Source of the DNA: Paenibacillus oryzae
GTDB taxonomy: Bacteria > Bacillota > Bacilli > Paenibacillales > Paenibacillaceae
Assembly: GCF_001675045.1 (NCBI RefSeq)
Contig: NZ_LYPA01000048.1
Span: 1-64,000 of the forward strand
Direction of reading: 5' to 3'
DNA: 64,000 bases
How positions within the stretch are numbered: position 1 is the first letter of the stretch; each line of letters opens with the position of its first letter. The position numbers and the translations under genes are program-made. The notes beneath the pieces are model-generated. The model was not told the DNA's origin. It saw nothing but the letters and a program-made list of their open reading frames with translations, and ran no database searches. This document shows positions 1-8,762 of this stretch, one piece after another.

Positions 1-73
1 TCCATTAAAGTGGATAGTTAACACTTCGACAGAGGCTTATGGAAATCCTTGTTAGTTAATTGGTCCGTCGTAG

Positions 74-118
74 AAAAAAAATGCCGCCGCCAGGCACGAA
101 CGTGCAAAGCGTCGGCAT
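74..118 (-). terminator. Intrinsic terminator of galU
   Basis: Read on the minus strand, a GC-rich stem (ATGCCGACGC with GCGGCGGCAT) encloses a smaller GCACG/CGTGC hairpin and is followed by an unbroken run of eight T. It lies about 30 bp past the galU stop, the expected place for its transcript end. Confidence 0.8.
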
Positions 119-145
119 CTGTTGCCGCTTTATGTATAGAGCCGT

Positions 146-1039
146 TTACTTCTGCAATGTCGGCAATCCAAGCCGTTCATGCAGGTAGCTGCGAACCTGC
201 TCCGCCAAATCCTCGCGCTCCAGCGCAAAATCAATGGTCGCCTGAACAAAACCAAGCTTGTCGCCCACGTCATGCCTGCGTCCGTCAAAGCGCATGGCGG
301 TTAACGATTCCAGCCGGTTCAGCTCCTGCAAGCTGTCGGTCAGCTGAATTTCGCCGCCTTTGCCAGGCTGAGCCTTCTCCAGCAAATCAAAAATGGCCGG
401 ACTAAGCACATAACGTCCCACTACTGCATAATTGGAGGGCGCTTGGCCCGGAGCCGGTTTTTCAACAATATCGCGTACCCTGGCTATCGCCTTTCCTTGC
501 TCGATATCAACAATCCCGTATTTATGGGTTTGATCCCATGGAACCTCCATAACCGCTACAACAGAAGAATTTTCCGCCTGATAAACATCCACCATTTGCT
601 TGATGCAAGGAGGGTTGGAGGTCAAAATATCGTCTCCCAGCAGCACCGCAAAAGGTTCATTGCCGATAAATCTGCGAGCGCACAATACGGCATGGCCGAG
701 GCCGAGCGGCTCCTTTTGCCGGACGTAATAAATATCGGCAAGCTGCGAGATGTCGCGGACTACCTTCAGCATCTCTTCATTATGGCGCGCCTCCAGCTCC
801 GCTTCCAGCTCTACCGATTTGTCAAAATGATCCTCAATTGCGCGCTTGTGCCGTCCGCTTATGATGACTATGCTTTCAATGCCGGATTGTACAGCCTCTT
901 CTACAATATATTGGATTGCAGGTTTGTCGATCAAAGGCAGCATTTCCTTTGGCTGAGCTTTAGTTGCCGGCAAAAACCGAGTGCCTAAACCGCCGGCAGG
1001 TATGATAGCTTTCCGGATAACATTATTTTTCACTTGCAT
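146..1039 (-). CDS. galU: UTP--glucose-1-phosphate uridylyltransferase
   Basis: Makes UDP-glucose from UTP and glucose-1-phosphate in the cytoplasm, feeding glycolipid, teichoic-acid and polysaccharide synthesis. The 297-residue length is normal for the family. The nucleotide-binding signature GGLGTRFLPATKAQPKEMLP is at residues 16-35, and the acceptor-side motif LLGDDI lies near residue 133. The ATG start is preceded by GGAGGG about five bases upstream, and a good terminator follows the stop. It appears monocistronic. It sits divergently from trxB with roughly 230 bp between them and has no obvious functional link to that gene. Confidence 0.95.
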   Translation of the reverse strand: MQVKNNVIRKAIIPAGGLGTRFLPATKAQPKEMLPLIDKPAIQYIVEEAVQSGIESIVIISGRHKRAIEDHFDKSVELEAELEARHNEEMLKVVRDISQLADIYYVRQKEPLGLGHAVLCARRFIGNEPFAVLLGDDILTSNPPCIKQMVDVYQAENSSVVAVMEVPWDQTHKYGIVDIEQGKAIARVRDIVEKPAPGQAPSNYAVVGRYVLSPAIFDLLEKAQPGKGGEIQLTDSLQELNRLESLTAMRFDGRRHDVGDKLGFVQATIDFALEREDLAEQVRSYLHERLGLPTLQK

Positions 1040-1268
1040 TTGCTCCCTCCATAAACGGCTTTAATAATAACCAACATTATAGAAATCATAGGGCGTTATT
1101 TTTTCATACTGCCTACATCATACCCTTTTTTCCCAATTCATGCTATCTAAAAGACCCAAGATGAATGTTAGATGAACTGTATTGACAGCTATTACAGTTT
1201 GCATTAACGTAAGGACATAAGATTTGCGGAAGCAACGTTTCAGTATATTCTCGAAGGAGGCGCTTTAG

Positions 1269-2210
1269 ATGCGCAAAACAATTATTATTGGTACGGGACC
1301 AGCGGGACTAACCGCCGCTATTTATTTGGCAAGGGCCAATCTGGAGCCGCTTGTTATCGAAGGCTGGCAGCCTGGCGGCCAGCTTACCACCACAACCGAG
1401 GTTGAAAACTTCCCCGGCTTTCCAGAGGGCATATTGGGCAGCGAGCTCATGTCCAACATGCGCAAGCAAGCTCAGCGATTCGGAGCTGAATTCAAAACCG
1501 GCTCCGTCAGCAGCATTGATTTTAGCAAACGTCCCTATACGTTGCAAGTGGAGGGGATCGGCGAGCTTCAAGCGGAATCCGTCATCATTTCCACTGGAGC
1601 TTCTGCCAAATATCTTGGCATCCCCGGCGAGCAGGATAATATCGGACGCGGCGTCAGCACCTGCGCAACCTGCGACGGCTTTTTCTTCCGCGGCAAAAAG
1701 ATTCTGGTCGTTGGCGGAGGAGATTCCGCTATGGAGGAAGCCGGCTTCCTGACCCGCTTTGCGTCAGAAGTGACGCTGGTGCACCGCCGCGAGGAGCTGC
1801 GCGCCTCCAAAATCATGCAGGACCGCGCTCGCGCGAATGAAAAAATTTCATGGAGCCTGAACGTGACTCCGCTTGAAATGGTTCCCGGCGAAGTCGGCTT
1901 AAAAGGGATGCTGGTGCGGGACAATGTGACCGGCGAAGAAAAGCTGCTTGAGGCGGACGGCGTTTTTGTCGCAATCGGCCATACGCCCAACACCGGCTTC
2001 CTTGGCGGGCAAATTACGACCGACGAGCAGGGGTATATCGTTGTGGAGCCAGGTACGGCCCGCACCAATATTCCCGGAGTATTCGCCTGCGGCGACGTCC
2101 AGGACAAAAATTACCGCCAGGCCATTACGGCAGCGGGCAGCGGCTGCATGGCAGCGCTGGACTGCGAGCGTTTCCTGGAGGAGCTGTCGCATGACGCTGT
2201 TCATGCCTGA
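1269..2210 (+). CDS. trxB: Thioredoxin-disulfide reductase
   Basis: NADPH-dependent flavoenzyme that keeps thioredoxin reduced in the cytoplasm. At 313 residues it is of the low-molecular-weight bacterial type. The N-terminal FAD motif GTGPAG is at residues 8-13, the redox-active CATC at 132-135, the NADPH motif GGGDSA at 149-154, and a C-terminal ACGD FAD motif near residue 275. A strong AGGAGG ribosome binding site precedes the ATG. A TTGACA hexamer at 1182-1187 may be the -35 box, but the matching -10 is poor. The chromosomal neighbours (galU, an amylase) do not add functional information. Confidence 0.95.
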   Translation: MRKTIIIGTGPAGLTAAIYLARANLEPLVIEGWQPGGQLTTTTEVENFPGFPEGILGSELMSNMRKQAQRFGAEFKTGSVSSIDFSKRPYTLQVEGIGELQAESVIISTGASAKYLGIPGEQDNIGRGVSTCATCDGFFFRGKKILVVGGGDSAMEEAGFLTRFASEVTLVHRREELRASKIMQDRARANEKISWSLNVTPLEMVPGEVGLKGMLVRDNVTGEEKLLEADGVFVAIGHTPNTGFLGGQITTDEQGYIVVEPGTARTNIPGVFACGDVQDKNYRQAITAAGSGCMAALDCERFLEELSHDAVHA

Positions 2211-2343
2211 CCAAGTATAAATTTGTTACAGAAACCCGTCCGTCTAATTAAGGTAGAAGCAGTTTTTTAAATATTCCAAAATTTTATTCATATTGGTATA
2301 AAAAAATCTGGTGCGAAGCTCAACATTCATGTATAATAATGGT

Positions 2344-2467
2344 TGTTGAGAGTTCAAAATATAAAGGCACTGCTACCGCAACCTCTGTTCCTATACGCCT
2401 CGCGAGAGCGGCGCTAGGTTAGGGAAAGGTACAACCTCGGTCATTAACCGACGGTTGTGCCTTTTTT
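2344..2467 (+). ncRNA. Putative structured leader or small RNA upstream of the neopullulanase gene
   Basis: A TATAAT hexamer at 2332-2337 would place transcription start near 2344. The following sequence can fold: AACCT (about 2380) pairs with AGGTT (about 2416), enclosing a hairpin CGCCTC-GCGA-GAG with a GNRA tetraloop. It then ends in a classical intrinsic terminator 39 bases before the start codon. The arrangement fits either an attenuated 5' leader or an independent RNA of about 120 nt. I recognise no known riboswitch, and it lacks a T-box core. No good -35 box is visible. Structure is read by eye, not computed. Confidence 0.35.
2428..2467 (+). terminator. Intrinsic terminator inside the amylase leader
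   Basis: GGTACAACC pairs with GGTTGTGCC (one G-U), and an inner stem TCGGT/ACCGA closes a CATTA loop; six T follow at 2462-2467. It precedes the neopullulanase start codon, so it either ends transcripts from trxB or a small RNA, or attenuates the downstream gene. Confidence 0.8.
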
Positions 2468-2505
2468 CGCGTTATCCAAACTTTTTTAAATGGGAGAGAT
2501 GTGTC

Positions 2506-4428
2506 ATGTTGCTTGAAGCCGTCTATCATCGTCCGAAACAAAACTGGGCTTACGCCTACGACCACCAAAGCATTCACCTTAGAATCCGCACCAAACGCGG
2601 AGATGTTCATGCCGTCGAAGTCATTGCCGGAGACAAATACGCATGGAACGAAACAGTCGTCACCGTACCTATGGCGCTTCTGGCCTCTGACGGCATGTTC
2701 GACTATTGGGAAACCTCTCTGGTTCCACCCTTCCGCCGCTTGCGGTATGCCTTTAAGCTGCTGGGAGCAGATTCGACGCTGATAATGACAGAAAGAGGGT
2801 TTGTAGAAGATGTTCCCGAAAACTCGCTAAGCTTCTTCGACTACCCCTTCATTAATCCGGCAGATGTCTTCCAGCCGCCTGCGTGGGTTAAAGACGCGGT
2901 ATTTTATCAAATTTTCCCGGAGCGCTTCGCAAACGGCGATCCGTCATTAAGTCCGGAAGGCGCTCAGCCATGGGGCGGGAAACCAACGCCGGTCAATTTT
3001 TTCGGCGGCGATCTTCAGGGCGTAATCAACCATCTCGATTATTTGTCCGAGCTTGGCATCACTGCGATTTATTTTACCCCGTTGTTTGAAGCAACAACCA
3101 ACCATAAATACGATACCGAGGATTATTTGCAGGTGGACCGCCATTTCGGAACCAACGAAAAGCTGAAGGAATTGGTCGATTTATGCCATGCACGGGGTAT
3201 TCGCGTATTGCTTGATGCCGTCTTTAACCATTCCGGCCGCACCTTTCCGCCGTTCGTGGATGTACAGCGCAATGGAAAGGATTCCAAATACGCCGACTGG
3301 TTCCATGTCCGGGAATGGCCGCTTGAAATCGTCGACGGCGTGCCTACCTACGAAACCTTTGCTTTTGAACCGCTTATGCCCAAGCTGAATACGGAAAACC
3401 GGGAGGTCAAGGCCTATTTGCTTGAAGCGGCCCGCTACTGGATTCAGGAGGTCGGGATTGACGGCTGGCGGCTCGACGTAGCCAACGAGGTAGACCATCA
3501 ATTTTGGCGCGAATTTCGGACCGTCGTCAAAAAAGCCAATCCCGAAGCCTATATTTTGGGAGAAATCTGGCATGACTCCATGGCGTGGCTGCAAGGCGAT
3601 CAGTTCGATGCGGTTATGAATTATCCCTTCACAAACGCGGCGCTTGATTTTTTTGCTTATGAAAAGCAGGCTGCTTCCAGCTTCGCGGAGGCGATTGGAG
3701 CGTTAATTGCAGCTTATCCCCGCCAAGTGACCGAAGCGTCATTTAATTTACTCGGAAGCCACGATACGGCGCGGCTGCTGACCCTTTGCGGCGGCAATAC
3801 TCAAAAAATGAAGCTGGCGGCCCTGTTCCAGCTCACGTTTCCCGGCGTACCATGCATTTACTACGGCGACGAGGTGGGCATTGACGGAGGCTATGACCCC
3901 GATTGCCGCAAATGTATGGAATGGGACCCAGCCAAACAGGACGCCGGATTATTATCCTTCTTCCGCGAAGCTATCGCGCTTCGCAAAGCTCAGCCAGCGC
4001 TTCGGGCTTCCGGCCTTACCTTCCTTTATGCCGGCACGGAGCAAAGCGATGGCGGCGCCTTGGCCTATGCACGTTCAGACGATAACGAGCTGCTGCTGAT
4101 CGCCCTTAACGCCCGTCCTGTTGAAAGCGAGCTTGAGCTTGACCTATTTTCGCTTGCCGGTATTAATCGTGCGGGCGGAGGCGGAGCGATCATCCCGTTT
4201 CGCGGCTTCACATCCGCAGCGGCCGACGATTTGGAGGTTCAGCCAAAGGCTCAACCTGCGGCTGGGGAAGACTCCGCAATACACTCTGCGGCAGCCTCTT
4301 GGGCCGTGTTGTTTTCGGGCTGTTCCGCTCTGCCCCCCGGCAGCGAGACTTACGCCGATGCAAACGGAAAGCTGGAGCTAACATTAGGCGGGTACGAGTT
4401 TGTTGTTCTAAAACGGCAATATTCTTAA
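2506..4428 (+). CDS. Neopullulanase / cyclomaltodextrinase-type alpha-glycosidase (GH13_20)
   Basis: Intracellular GH13 enzyme of 640 residues, predicted to hydrolyse maltodextrins, cyclodextrins or pullulan after uptake. It has no signal peptide. Residues about 1-125 form an N-terminal CBM34-like domain, followed by the catalytic barrel. The nucleophile is D324 (in GWRLDVANE), the acid/base E353 (in ILGEIW) and the third acid D420 (in GSHDTAR), nearly the same numbering as characterised neopullulanases. The start at 2506 is chosen because GGGAGAG precedes it and homology begins there; an in-frame ATG at 2455 would lie inside the leader terminator. The C-terminal domain carries an unusual Gly/Ala-rich insertion around residues 560-610. 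It faces the alpha-amylase operon convergently. Confidence 0.9.
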   Translation: MLLEAVYHRPKQNWAYAYDHQSIHLRIRTKRGDVHAVEVIAGDKYAWNETVVTVPMALLASDGMFDYWETSLVPPFRRLRYAFKLLGADSTLIMTERGFVEDVPENSLSFFDYPFINPADVFQPPAWVKDAVFYQIFPERFANGDPSLSPEGAQPWGGKPTPVNFFGGDLQGVINHLDYLSELGITAIYFTPLFEATTNHKYDTEDYLQVDRHFGTNEKLKELVDLCHARGIRVLLDAVFNHSGRTFPPFVDVQRNGKDSKYADWFHVREWPLEIVDGVPTYETFAFEPLMPKLNTENREVKAYLLEAARYWIQEVGIDGWRLDVANEVDHQFWREFRTVVKKANPEAYILGEIWHDSMAWLQGDQFDAVMNYPFTNAALDFFAYEKQAASSFAEAIGALIAAYPRQVTEASFNLLGSHDTARLLTLCGGNTQKMKLAALFQLTFPGVPCIYYGDEVGIDGGYDPDCRKCMEWDPAKQDAGLLSFFREAIALRKAQPALRASGLTFLYAGTEQSDGGALAYARSDDNELLLIALNARPVESELELDLFSLAGINRAGGGGAIIPFRGFTSAAADDLEVQPKAQPAAGEDSAIHSAAASWAVLFSGCSALPPGSETYADANGKLELTLGGYEFVVLKRQYS

Positions 4429-4480
4429 TTGCAGGTCTTGTAAGTCTTTATTTCATATAATCGCTCAATTGTCTCTGAAC

Positions 4481-4547
4481 AAAAAAGGACGCTTAGAGCA
4501 AATCGGCATGTTAGCCAGAATTCCTCAAGCGTCCTTCTTTTATTTTA
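4481..4547. terminator. Bidirectional intrinsic terminator between convergent GH13 genes
   Basis: AAGGACGCTT pairs with AAGCGTCCTT, flanked by A6 on the left and a T-rich run on the right, so it can stop transcripts from both sides. The right side overlaps the stop codon of the minus-strand amylase. Confidence 0.75.
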
Positions 4548-6366
4548 TAATAACGGTGCTATACGGAGGAAGCGTCAAAACGGTTCCCTCCACCGAAGCT
4601 TGCGGATTGGAGCTATGCGCCAGCTCGCCAAACCCTCCATAAAAAGTGGACGGCTCAAGCGCTGCCTTATGCTCCTTGCCCGATAAATTATGGACAACCA
4701 GCACGCGTTCCTCGCGAGTAACGCGTACATAAGCGCTTAAAGCTTCACTAACACCGTCGCTTGGAGCCGAATCATCCTTGACGGCTTTCAGCTCGTATTC
4801 GCCTATCGCGCCGTCACGCAAAGCAGGCTCCGCGTTGCGCCAGGAGATCAGCATACGGTAATGCTCCAGCAGCGAGCCCTCCACTCCTGCCTGCGACTCC
4901 ACCGACCTATCCCCGGCTTCGCGGTTGTGACGAGAAGCAAGCCATCTGCTCTCTCCTCTTCCGCCAGCAGGGTCGGCATACCATAACATCGGCTCGCGTA
5001 TATATTCATCCGGCTTGACGCCTTTCATTCCAATTTCCTCTCCATAATAGAGATAAGGCGTTCCCGGAAGCGTCAACAGCAGCGCCGCCGCCATCTTTGC
5101 ATGGTTTATATTGCCGTTCAGGACGCTCATTACTCTGTTTTGATCATGGTTGCTTAGAAACGGGGCATCCAGAAAACTGCCGCCCGAGGACTGCTCATAA
5201 GCCCGATGAATCCTCCCCAGTGAAAAAGCGAGATCGGGATCGCTTTCGTTCCTCGCCGCGCCGAGCAGCTTGCCCGCCAGGTCAAAATGGAAAGCGGAAT
5301 CCAGAGCCTGATCAAAATAAGGAGCAATAATGGAAGCGGAATCCCAGACCTCACCGATCAAATAGGCATCAGGATTAACCTCGTTAAGTCCTTGGCGGAA
5401 CTCCTGCCACCATGCCCGGTTTGCCGCCTGCACCTCTGGCGAGCTTGCCGTTGATTTGAAATCGCCGTAAACATGTTTGGCTGCATCCAGCCGGAAGCCA
5501 TCCAGCCCTTGCCCCAGCCAATATTGCCCGATCCGGATCATTTCCTTCCGCACGGCCGGCTCGTCGAAGTTCAAATCCGGCATGCCGCTCCAGAAGATGC
5601 CCAAATACCGGCCGCCGTCATAGCTGTGCCACGGATTGCCATCCACCGCTCCGTCTGCGGGAACTTTATCCTGCTCCGAAGCGAATGTATACCAGCTGCG
5701 GTAAGGACTGGCCTCATCCGCCAGCGCTTCCTTGAACCAGGGATGCTGACTGCTGGAATGATTAACGACCAAATCCATAATGACCCGAATGTCGCGTTTT
5801 TTGGCTTCGGCAAGCAGATTATGCAAGTCCTCCAGCGTTCCGTAGTCGGGATTAATGGCGTAGTAGTCGGTAGTGTCGTATCCGTGATAGCTTGGCGACT
5901 CCAGAATGGGCATCAGCCAAATGCCGCCTATGCCAAGCTCCTGCAAATAATCCAGCTTTTCGGCAACGCCCCGAAGATCGCCAATGCCGTCCCCGTCGCT
6001 GTCATAAAATGATCTTACGAATATTTCATAAAAGACGACTGAGGGCTGTTCATCCACATCATAGAGCGGAGCGCCAGCAGACTCCGCGTCAGCGGAATGG
6101 GAGTTGCTGCTCCCTGCTTCAGCTGCCTCAGCAGAATGCTTACCGTCGGCCCCTGCTTCGCCCGCTCCGGAGGAATGATTCACAGCATGCCCTGCTTCGC
6201 CCGCTCCGGCCTTGTGCTCCGCCTCGCCAGCCCGGTCTCCTGGCCTGGCGCTCTCCTTGAAGCCGGAGCCGTCGCCGTCCGTTTTTGAACAGGCGCCAAG
6301 GGGCAGAATCAGGCATACGAGCCATATAACCAGCGCAGCGAGCCCGATATTTCGCCCCGCCTTCAT
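4540..6366 (-). CDS. Lipoprotein alpha-amylase (GH13)
   Basis: Surface-anchored alpha-amylase-family enzyme (608 residues) that would cut starch outside the membrane and feed the adjacent transporter. The N terminus is a lipoprotein signal with lipobox LGAC and Cys at about residue 26. Residues about 30-97 are a low-complexity Ala/Glu/Gly/His linker built from 13-residue repeats of the type GAGEAG-x-HS. The catalytic domain follows with D294 (GFRLDAAKH), E339 (LIGEVWD) and D408 (LSNHDQNR). It is the last gene of the binding protein-permease-permease-amylase operon and overlaps the upstream permease by 4 bp, so translation is probably coupled. Confidence 0.92.
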   Translation of the reverse strand: MKAGRNIGLAALVIWLVCLILPLGACSKTDGDGSGFKESARPGDRAGEAEHKAGAGEAGHAVNHSSGAGEAGADGKHSAEAAEAGSSNSHSADAESAGAPLYDVDEQPSVVFYEIFVRSFYDSDGDGIGDLRGVAEKLDYLQELGIGGIWLMPILESPSYHGYDTTDYYAINPDYGTLEDLHNLLAEAKKRDIRVIMDLVVNHSSSQHPWFKEALADEASPYRSWYTFASEQDKVPADGAVDGNPWHSYDGGRYLGIFWSGMPDLNFDEPAVRKEMIRIGQYWLGQGLDGFRLDAAKHVYGDFKSTASSPEVQAANRAWWQEFRQGLNEVNPDAYLIGEVWDSASIIAPYFDQALDSAFHFDLAGKLLGAARNESDPDLAFSLGRIHRAYEQSSGGSFLDAPFLSNHDQNRVMSVLNGNINHAKMAAALLLTLPGTPYLYYGEEIGMKGVKPDEYIREPMLWYADPAGGRGESRWLASRHNREAGDRSVESQAGVEGSLLEHYRMLISWRNAEPALRDGAIGEYELKAVKDDSAPSDGVSEALSAYVRVTREERVLVVHNLSGKEHKAALEPSTFYGGFGELAHSSNPQASVEGTVLTLPPYSTVIIK

Positions 6367-7199
6367 CCCTTGGAGGCTCCTGCTGTCAGACCCTGCACGA
6401 GGAAGCGCTGAAGGAACAGGAACAGAATTGTAATAGGAATCGCAATAATGACACAGCCCGCCGCAAACATCGTGAAGTTGCTATTTTGCATGGAGCTGAT
6501 CAATTCGTACATGCCGACGGCCACCGTCATGTTTTCTTTGGATCGCAGCACCAATCGCGCAAAAATAAAGTCGCCCCATACCCCCGTAAAGGAGGTTAAC
6601 GCCACATACGTCAAAATCGGCCTGGATAACGGCAGCATGATTTTTACAAAAACCTGCAGATGGCTTGCCCCATCAATGCGGGCCGCCTCGTCCAGACTGC
6701 GCGGAATGGTATCATAATAGCCTTTTACAATAAAGCCGCCCAGCGCCGCGCCCGCGGAATAAACCAGAATCATTGCGGCATGGGTGTCCAGCAAATTGAC
6801 CTGAAGCAAAATAATGTAGATGGCGATCATGCTCATAAAGCTTGGGAACATGCCCAGAATCAGCATAACCGTCAGCATGCTTTTGCGCCCCCGGAACCGG
6901 AAACGCGACAACGCATACATACTCAGCGTAACCAGAATAACGGAAAAAACCATCGTAAAGCAGGCGATTTTGAGCGTATTCAGGTACCAGATGCCAAACG
7001 TATATTGCGTGCTCGTAAACAGCTCGATGTAGTGCTCAAACGTCCATTCCCGAGGCCAAAAATGCTTGCTGTACAACGAGCCGCCGGGCCGGAACGAGGA
7101 AACGACAACCCAAAGCGCCGGATATAGCGCGCATACGGCCAAAATGATAAGCGTCAGGTAGCTGAAGGTCAGGCGCACAACGCTGTTCCTCTTTTTCAT
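6363..7199 (-). CDS. Maltodextrin ABC transporter permease, MalG type
   Basis: Inner-membrane permease of 278 residues with six predicted transmembrane segments, the MalG partner of the CUT1 sugar uptake family. The cytoplasmic EAA loop is visible as DEAARIDGASHLQVFVKI around residue 175, where the ATPase docks. It overlaps both the upstream MalF-like gene (ATGA, 7196-7199) and the downstream amylase by 4 bp, indicating one tightly coupled operon. No ATPase gene is present nearby; in Gram-positive bacteria such transporters usually share a MsmX-type ATPase encoded elsewhere, and I infer that here. Confidence 0.9.
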   Translation of the reverse strand: MKKRNSVVRLTFSYLTLIILAVCALYPALWVVVSSFRPGGSLYSKHFWPREWTFEHYIELFTSTQYTFGIWYLNTLKIACFTMVFSVILVTLSMYALSRFRFRGRKSMLTVMLILGMFPSFMSMIAIYIILLQVNLLDTHAAMILVYSAGAALGGFIVKGYYDTIPRSLDEAARIDGASHLQVFVKIMLPLSRPILTYVALTSFTGVWGDFIFARLVLRSKENMTVAVGMYELISSMQNSNFTMFAAGCVIIAIPITILFLFLQRFLVQGLTAGASKG

Positions 7200-8509
7200 G
7201 ACAGCATATCCTCCTCTTTAAACGACTTGGAGCGGCGGAAGCTCCAGATAGAAATGCCGGCAATCATAATAAAGATGAGAATGCCGATTGCAGCCGACAT
7301 ATTGTATTTGTTATTGACCAGCGTCAAATTGAACAGCCAGGTTACAAGCAGGTCGGTGGAGCCTGCGAATTGATATTCGCCTTTTGCCGGCCCTCCGCCC
7401 GTCATTAAATAAATAACATTAAAATTGTTGATATTGCCCGCAAACTGCATAATGAGAATCGGCGCTGTCGCAAACAGGATATACGGCATTGTTATAATGC
7501 GGAATTGCTGCCTTCTGCTAGCTCCATCCACCTCTGCCGCTTCGTACAGATCGCGCGGAATTGCTGTCAGCACACCCATAACAAGCAGCATGCTCACCGG
7601 AATGCCGATCCACATATTAACGAGAACCAGCGTAACCTTCGCCCAGAACGGATCAGTCAGCCACGGCAAACCGTCGAGTCCAAAATAAGCAAAATATTGA
7701 TTGATGGGGCCAAACTTGGCATTAAAAATATTGCGTAGGATCAGCAGTGAAATGAGCTGCGGGATGGCGTACGGAATAATAAACAGGGTACGCCATAGTT
7801 TTTTGAAGCGGATGCCCTTGGATTCCACCAGCAAAGCAACGAGGATTCCTCCGAAATAACAGGTGACGGTCGCCAGAATCGCCCAGATAATTGTCCAGAC
7901 CAAAACGCCGTAAAACGTCTTGCTCCACGATTTCATCTGCAGCAAATCAATAAAGGATTGAAAGCCGACCCAATCCACCAGCTTGGCGGGCGGTATATGG
8001 TTAGGCGCCGAATAATTCGTAAACGCCAGCATAATCGAAAACAAAATAGGCATGATTGTAAAAAACAACACGCCCAGCACCGGTATAAACAGCAGGAAAT
8101 ACGGAAAATGATGAACCGTTACATTCCTCCACGACTCGACAAAGTTTGGAACCCGTTTCCCTTCATCGCGTTTTTTGCCATTTTGATAGGCATCATAAAT
8201 ATTGGAAGCATAAATGATGGCAAACACAATAAATACAAGGAGCACAATAATACCGTTCAGCATCAAAAAGATGGAATGATCGCCCTTGACAAGCTGGGTC
8301 GCCTTGCCCACCTTTACAAATTTTTGCGTCGTTTCCCCCAATGTGGCAAGGCCCCATAAAGCGCCGCCGAGACGCGGGATCAAGTAATAAAGACCTAACC
8401 CTTGAACAAGCATAAAAATAATGCCCTTCAGCCATTGCCGGTTGTACAATTGACCAAGCCCTTGCAGCACAATCGACAGGACGGCCGCAGTTATGCGATG
8501 CCGTTTCAT
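7196..8509 (-). CDS. Maltodextrin ABC transporter permease, MalF type
   Basis: CUT1-family permease of 437 residues. The last 300 residues are the conserved MalF core with the EAA loop EAAEVDGASRRQQFRIITMP near residue 335. The first 140 residues add extra hydrophobic segments (about residues 8-48 and 80-107) before the core, longer than most Gram-positive MalF proteins. It is separated from the upstream binding-protein gene by 253 bp that hold a long inverted repeat, so expression of the permeases may be uncoupled from that of the binding protein. Confidence 0.9.
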   Translation of the reverse strand: MKRHRITAAVLSIVLQGLGQLYNRQWLKGIIFMLVQGLGLYYLIPRLGGALWGLATLGETTQKFVKVGKATQLVKGDHSIFLMLNGIIVLLVFIVFAIIYASNIYDAYQNGKKRDEGKRVPNFVESWRNVTVHHFPYFLLFIPVLGVLFFTIMPILFSIMLAFTNYSAPNHIPPAKLVDWVGFQSFIDLLQMKSWSKTFYGVLVWTIIWAILATVTCYFGGILVALLVESKGIRFKKLWRTLFIIPYAIPQLISLLILRNIFNAKFGPINQYFAYFGLDGLPWLTDPFWAKVTLVLVNMWIGIPVSMLLVMGVLTAIPRDLYEAAEVDGASRRQQFRIITMPYILFATAPILIMQFAGNINNFNVIYLMTGGGPAKGEYQFAGSTDLLVTWLFNLTLVNNKYNMSAAIGILIFIMIAGISIWSFRRSKSFKEEDMLS

Positions 8510-8548
8510 ATTTTCCCAGCTCCTCTCCCCAATATGCAGTAATAAGAA

Positions 8549-8732
8549 GGGGCTGCCCGAAAAGTCTGTTACGGTGAATCATTATTCAGCAAAACCAGTC
8601 CCTCCCGGAAAAGGGTGTCTTGGAAGCTCAAACATTTTTGCGCGCAAAAAAACTCGCCCTCAAGACACCCTTTCCCGTCCGCTTCCCTCTGCTGAATAAT
8701 GATTCGTTCCACTTGACTTTTTGGGCAGTCCC
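8549..8732. mobile_element. MITE-like 184-bp long inverted repeat inside the maltodextrin operon
   Basis: Two arms of about 90 bp are nearly complementary. The outer ends are GGGGCTGCCCGAAAAGTC and, read inward from the other side, GGGACTGCCCAAAAAGTC. Further matched blocks include GAATCATTATTCAGCA and AAGGGTGTCTTG, and the centre is TTTTTGCGCGCAAAAA. There is no ORF. The ends resemble, from memory, terminal repeats of IS1182-type elements, which suggests a non-autonomous derivative. No clear target duplication is visible (left flank AATAAGAA, right flank GCCAATGA). In the operon transcript it would fold into one long hairpin between the binding-protein and permease cistrons. Confidence 0.7.
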
Positions 8733-8762
8733 GCCAATGAATTCGTTATAACATGCAGGGCG

